Below, piece by piece: positions 6,086 through 9,016 of a stretch of DNA of 9,016 bases. Both the position numbers and the translations under genes were made by a program. Source of the DNA: DASPXY01 sp038227745 (GTDB lineage Bacteria > Planctomycetota > Planctomycetia > Gemmatales > Gemmataceae); assembly GCA_038227745.1 (NCBI GenBank), contig JBBRPS010000419.1, forward strand, positions 1 to 9,016, written 5' to 3'. How positions within the stretch are numbered: position 1 is the first letter of the stretch; each line of letters begins with the position of its first letter. The notes below the pieces were generated by a model. That model did not search any database and was not told the origin of the DNA. It saw nothing but the letters and a program-made list of their open reading frames with translations.

Positions 6086-7393
6086 TCAGCGCAGCACCTG
6101 CTGCTGACACACCACCGCCAGGCTGACCTCGTCCCGCACACTGCGCACGTCGATCCCCTCGGCCAGCAAATGGCCCAGCGCCCCCTCCTGCTTCTCCTCG
6201 CCGAAGATAATCAGGATGGCGGTCACGGCGTGCCCGCGCCGCCGCAGGTTGCCCAGCGCCAGCGCGGTCTCCGCGGTGACATCGCCCAGGATCGCGACCA
6301 CCGTGGCGTCGCGCGGCAGCCGGCTCGCCGTCTCCACCACCAGCTGCGCCAGCGTCAGCCCGTCGGTCAGCTCCACCCGCGCCAGCGTTTCCCGGATGCG
6401 CTGGAACTGCTCCACGCCGCGGCGCGTCTCGACGACGAGCGGCTGCAGCCGCTCGCTCTCCTCCGCCATCGAGGCGCTCTGCAGGGCCGCCTGGCGCGTG
6501 CGGTAGTCGTGCGCCCAGCCCTCCTGGCGGATGCGGTCGGCGGCGTCGCGGCCGTTCGTCACCAGCCCCACCTGCTGCCCCATCTGGTAGACCGCGTGCG
6601 CCAGCGACGCCGCCGTTGTCACCGCCAGTTCCGAGCGGAACGGCTCGCCGCGGCTGGGGTAGTTCGCGCGGTGCAGGTCGAGCAGCACCGTCATGCCGGC
6701 GATGGTGGACGGCTCGTAGATCTTGCTGTGCAGCATGCCGGTCCGCGCCGTCGCGCGCCAGTGGATGCGGTTGAGCGGGTCGCCCGCCTCGTATGGGCGC
6801 ACCCCGGCGATGCGCGTCGGGTCCTCGTAGAGGCGGTGCGTCAGCCTTACCTCGCCGACCGGCCGGCGCGACGCCAGGTCATAGCCCTCCAGGGGCACGA
6901 CGCGCGGGTAGACCAGGACGAAGTGCGGCGCGGTGCCGACGCGGTAACGCCGGTGCAGGCCAAACAGGTCGCCGCTCTCGAGCACCAGCGGCCCGACCTG
7001 GTAATAGCCGCGCATCAGGAACTCGATCTGGTACGGCATCTCCGCCTCGCCGTGGCCCCAGAGCATCACCAGCTTCATGCGCTTCTTGCGCACGCGCAGG
7101 CGCGCGTGGTTCTCGACGAGGGCCTTGGCCGGCAGCATGTCTTCGAGCAGCACCCACGGCACCGGCAGGGTGCCGCCGTTGCGCACCTTGACCGCGACGT
7201 CGATCACCTCGCCGACCTCCGCGGTGACGCGGTCGCAGCGCCGCTCGGCCGACAGGTTCTCGGTCCACGACCGGGCCAGGACGCGGCTGAGCAGCAGCAG
7301 GCCGAGCAGGACGTACATGGCGTACGCCAGCAGGCCCGTCTCCAGCACCAGGGCCGCCAGCAGGATCAGGGCGGCGGCGAGGAACCATTTCAT
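6086..7393 (-). CDS. DUF58-domain membrane protein
   Basis: A 435-residue protein. Residues ~1-37 form two closely spaced transmembrane helices (WFLAAALILLAALVL, LLAYAMYVLLGLLLL). Residues ~50-165 look like a beta-rich region ('EVIDVAVKVRNGGTLPVPWVLLED'). 'GPLVLESGDLFGLHRR' (134-149) and 'IAGVRPYEAGDPLNRIHW' with RATARTGMLHSKIYEP (195-228) are the DUF58 signature. The C-terminal ~200 residues resemble a VWA-like fold (MTVLLDLH at 234, ATVVAILGDV near 350), but I cannot show a full metal-binding MIDAS motif. DUF58 proteins are regular partners of MoxR ATPases, thought to act in folding or assembly of envelope complexes. The start at 7393 leads directly into the membrane segment; GGGGTG is about 7 nt upstream. 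It lies 68 bp downstream of the MoxR gene with a palindrome between them. Confidence 0.9.
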   Translation of the reverse strand: MKWFLAAALILLAALVLETGLLAYAMYVLLGLLLLSRVLARSWTENLSAERRCDRVTAEVGEVIDVAVKVRNGGTLPVPWVLLEDMLPAKALVENHARLRVRKKRMKLVMLWGHGEAEMPYQIEFLMRGYYQVGPLVLESGDLFGLHRRYRVGTAPHFVLVYPRVVPLEGYDLASRRPVGEVRLTHRLYEDPTRIAGVRPYEAGDPLNRIHWRATARTGMLHSKIYEPSTIAGMTVLLDLHRANYPSRGEPFRSELAVTTAASLAHAVYQMGQQVGLVTNGRDAADRIRQEGWAHDYRTRQAALQSASMAEESERLQPLVVETRRGVEQFQRIRETLARVELTDGLTLAQLVVETASRLPRDATVVAILGDVTAETALALGNLRRRGHAVTAILIIFGEEKQEGALGHLLAEGIDVRSVRDEVSLAVVCQQQVLR

Positions 7394-7427
7394 GGGGACA
7401 CCCCGCGCGAAACGGCAAGCCGACTAC

Positions 7428-7456
7428 CTCGTTCCCACGCTCCGCGTGGGAACGAG
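7428..7456. repeat. 29-bp perfect palindrome (cgttcccacgc type)
   Basis: Arms ctcgttcccacgc (7428-7440) and gcgtgggaacgag (7444-7456) surround the loop tcc. It sits between the MoxR stop and the DUF58 start, 5 bp beyond the stop. From memory, this is a widely dispersed REP-like palindrome in planctomycetes and several other phyla; translated copies give the recurring junk peptide 'VPTLRVGT'. Inside an operon it could stabilise or attenuate the mRNA. Confidence 0.9.
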
Positions 7457-7461
7457 ATCAA

Positions 7462-8427
7462 TCAGGAGGCGTCGGCCCCGGCCCGCGATTTCAGCACCGG
7501 CACGGGCACGTTCGCCAAAATCTCGTTGACCACCGACGCCGCCGTCACCTTGCGCAGCCGGCTCTCCGGCCTGAGGATCAGCCGGTGCCCCAGCACCGGC
7601 TGCGCCATCCGCTTGACGTCGTCGGGCAGCACGAAGTTCCGACCGCCGACCGCCGCCAGGGCCTGGCCGGTGCGGAACAGCGCGATCGACGCCCGTGGAC
7701 TGCCGCCCAGAGACACGTCGGCGTGCTGGCGCGTCGCCTGCACGATCTCCAGCAAGTACCGCCGCACCTTCTCGTCCACGTAGATGCCGCGCACCGCCTC
7801 CTGGCACGCCAGCATGTCCGCCGCCGACACCACCGGCTGCAAATCGTCGATCGGGTGCCCGTGCTGCAGTCGCTCCAGCATCTTGCCCTCTTCTTCAATG
7901 GTTGGGTAACCGAGCGACAGCCGGACGAGGAAGCGGTCGAGCTGCGCCTCCGGCAGCGGGAACGTGCCCTCGTGATCGACCGGGTTCTGCGTGGCGACGA
8001 CGAGGAACGGCGGCTTGAGGCTGTAAGTTTGGCCGTCCACCGTCACGCGCCGCTCGCCCATCGCCTCCAGCAGGGCCGACTGCGTCCGCGGCGTCGCCCG
8101 GTTGACCTCGTCGGCCAGGACGATCTGCGCGAAGATCGGCCCGGCGCGGAACTCGAACTCGGCCGTCTTCTGGTTGAAGATCGACGCGCCGGTGATGTCG
8201 GTCGGCAGCAGGTCGGGCGTGCATTGCAACCGCTTGAACGCGCAGCCGACGCTCCGCGCCAGCGCCCGCGCCAGCATCGTCTTGGCGACGCCCGGCACGT
8301 CCTCGAGGAGGATGTGGCCCTCACAGAAGTAGGCGACGACCGACAGCACGATCTGCTGCCGTTTGCCGACGATGACCTTCTCGACGTTGGCGACGATCTT
8401 GCTCGCCGTGGCTGCGACTTCAGACAT
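7462..8427 (-). CDS. MoxR-family AAA+ ATPase
   Basis: A 321-residue cytoplasmic ATPase of normal MoxR length. Residues ~1-35 form the N-terminal helix pair with VEKVIVGKRQQI. Walker A is the MoxR-type EDVPGVAKT (42-50, Lys49). Then come 'TPDLLPTDITGASIFNQK' (70-87), Walker B IVLADEVNR (102-110, Asp106-Glu107), sensor 1 ATQNP (145-149, Asn148), LPEAQLDRF (158-166, Arg165) and sensor 2 GGSPRAS (241-247, Arg245). All ATP-binding and hydrolysis residues are present. MoxR proteins act as chaperones that activate or assemble partner proteins, typically DUF58 or VWA proteins, and the DUF58 gene follows directly. No clear Shine-Dalgarno precedes the ATG at 8427; the start is supported by the family N-terminus. 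It follows the small lipoprotein gene after 29 bp, so the two are probably co-transcribed. Confidence 0.95.
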   Translation of the reverse strand: MSEVAATASKIVANVEKVIVGKRQQIVLSVVAYFCEGHILLEDVPGVAKTMLARALARSVGCAFKRLQCTPDLLPTDITGASIFNQKTAEFEFRAGPIFAQIVLADEVNRATPRTQSALLEAMGERRVTVDGQTYSLKPPFLVVATQNPVDHEGTFPLPEAQLDRFLVRLSLGYPTIEEEGKMLERLQHGHPIDDLQPVVSAADMLACQEAVRGIYVDEKVRRYLLEIVQATRQHADVSLGGSPRASIALFRTGQALAAVGGRNFVLPDDVKRMAQPVLGHRLILRPESRLRKVTAASVVNEILANVPVPVLKSRAGADAS

Positions 8428-8456
8428 GGGGAGGGTTCGCGTGTGCGGGGCGGGAC

Positions 8457-8978
8457 TCAGGACGGGGGCTTGAGGCTAATGTTATTCTCCCGGGCGAACT
8501 TCTGCTGCGCGTCCTGCAGCTCCGTCATGAGGACGCCGGTCTGCTGGAGGACCGGGCGGAGGACGCCCTGGATGCGGACGTCGCGCCGGGCCGGCGGCAG
8601 GTCGGGATCCTCCAGGAGGTGAATCAGCTCGGGATACTCCTTTTTCAGGGCCTCCTCCTGCTGGCCGAGGATGCGGCGGAAGACCTCCGCGACTTCCTTT
8701 GCGGCGCTCGCGGAGGGCACGGCCACCGCCGCGAACTCCTTCTTTGCCTCCGCGACGGCGGCGCCGAGGTTCTTCTCGGCCGCCTTGACCTCGGCGAGGT
8801 TGACGGCTTGGTCGCCGCCGGTGACGTTGTCCCGGAAGCGCTTGACGGCGGCCTGGATCTTGTTGGCGCTGGTCGCCACGGTGTTGTTGAATTGCACGAC
8901 GGGGCGCTGGCCGCAGCCTGCGGCCGCCAGCGCGAACAGGACCGTCAGGAGGGGCGCGACGTGTTTCCGTCCCGGCAT
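8457..8978 (-). CDS. Small coiled-coil lipoprotein, function unknown
   Basis: A 173-residue protein. Residues 1-21 are a signal peptide (basic 'PGRKHVAPLLTVLFALAAAG') with Cys22 following LAAAG, a plausible though not ideal lipobox. The rest is almost entirely helical. FNNTVATSANKIQAAVKRF (30-48) and AEVKAAEKNLGAAVAEAKKEF have heptad-like spacing of hydrophobic residues, followed by helices around 90-115 and 140-165 split by a Pro/Arg segment (DPDLPPARRDVR). I recognise no named family. It is first in the visible operon and only 29 bp ahead of moxR-like ATPase gene, so a membrane-attached periplasmic partner or substrate of the MoxR module is a reasonable guess. An AAAAGGG lies about 8 nt before the start at 8978. 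Confidence 0.75.
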   Translation of the reverse strand: MPGRKHVAPLLTVLFALAAAGCGQRPVVQFNNTVATSANKIQAAVKRFRDNVTGGDQAVNLAEVKAAEKNLGAAVAEAKKEFAAVAVPSASAAKEVAEVFRRILGQQEEALKKEYPELIHLLEDPDLPPARRDVRIQGVLRPVLQQTGVLMTELQDAQQKFARENNISLKPPS

Positions 8979-8997
8979 GGACCAGCCCTTTTCCGAC

Positions 8998-9016
8998 GTT
9001 TAGCCGCGAGCGGTGA
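8998..9016 (+). repeat. 19-bp repeat, right copy of the inverted pair
   Basis: gtttagccgcgagcggtga is the exact reverse complement of 56-74. It lies 19 bp upstream of the start codon of the lipoprotein gene, so it falls in that gene's 5' leader or promoter region, and it runs to the last base of the window. Whether it continues into a hairpin like that at 1-39 cannot be seen. Confidence 0.85.

Noticed and set aside
5996..7783. Plus-strand 595-codon open frame opposite DUF58 and MoxR
   Set aside because: Antisense to two well-supported genes. The translated His/Arg/Gln-rich sequence shows no domain.
56..9016. Composite transposon or genomic island
   Set aside because: The flanking inverted repeats are only 19 bp, there is no transposase, integrase or tRNA, no target duplication can be seen, and the base composition is uniform. 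Kept as an open finding, not as a mobile-element call.

Overview
The window is high-GC DNA whose gene content and style point to a planctomycete, most likely of the Gemmata group (Gemmataceae). The reasons are the Ser/Thr kinase with a helical N-terminal extension and a C-terminal membrane anchor, the secreted Gly/Tyr-repeat protein with the 'LGFDGEASTELVRY' lead-in, the MoxR/DUF58/DUF4129 set, and many palindromic intergenic repeats. The assignment rests on family recognition, not on a marker gene. I see no rRNA, tRNA, CRISPR array, integrase or transposase.

Left part (1-2536). Positions 1-74 hold a perfect 39-bp hairpin and a 19-bp repeat. Then come a minus-strand BON-domain lipoprotein-like gene (140-532), a divergently transcribed creatininase-family amidohydrolase (636-1382), and a secreted protein with 45-bp tandem repeats (1538-2449). 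The last gene has a good sigma70-type promoter and a strong Shine-Dalgarno, and it ends at a GC-rich terminator hairpin (2480-2515).

Right part (2537-9016). Everything here is on the minus strand and reads right to left: a small coiled-coil lipoprotein (8978-8457), a MoxR AAA+ ATPase (8427-7462), a DUF58 protein (7393-6086), a large multi-pass DUF4129 membrane protein (6003-4144), and a membrane-anchored Ser/Thr kinase (4021-2537). The first four look like one operon with gaps of 29-82 bp. MoxR ATPases with DUF58 and DUF4129 partners form a widespread module, thought to act as chaperone/assembly systems for envelope or secreted proteins. The usual transglutaminase and VWA partners are not in the window. 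The kinase lies behind a 122-bp gap dominated by an 83-bp perfect palindrome and may be a separate unit.

The most distinctive feature is the set of palindromic elements between genes: 1-39, 4048-4130, 6022-6084 and 7428-7456, plus a 19-bp perfect inverted repeat pair (56-74 and 8998-9016) that brackets the whole gene block. Several share the octamer GCGAGCGG/CCGCTCGC. They look like REP/MITE-type dispersed repeats. Whether they mobilise, terminate or process transcripts cannot be decided from this window. I found no clearly new enzymatic system. The oddest proteins are the DUF4129 protein with a ~110-residue Lys/Gly/Asp linker and the Gly/Tyr repeat protein.
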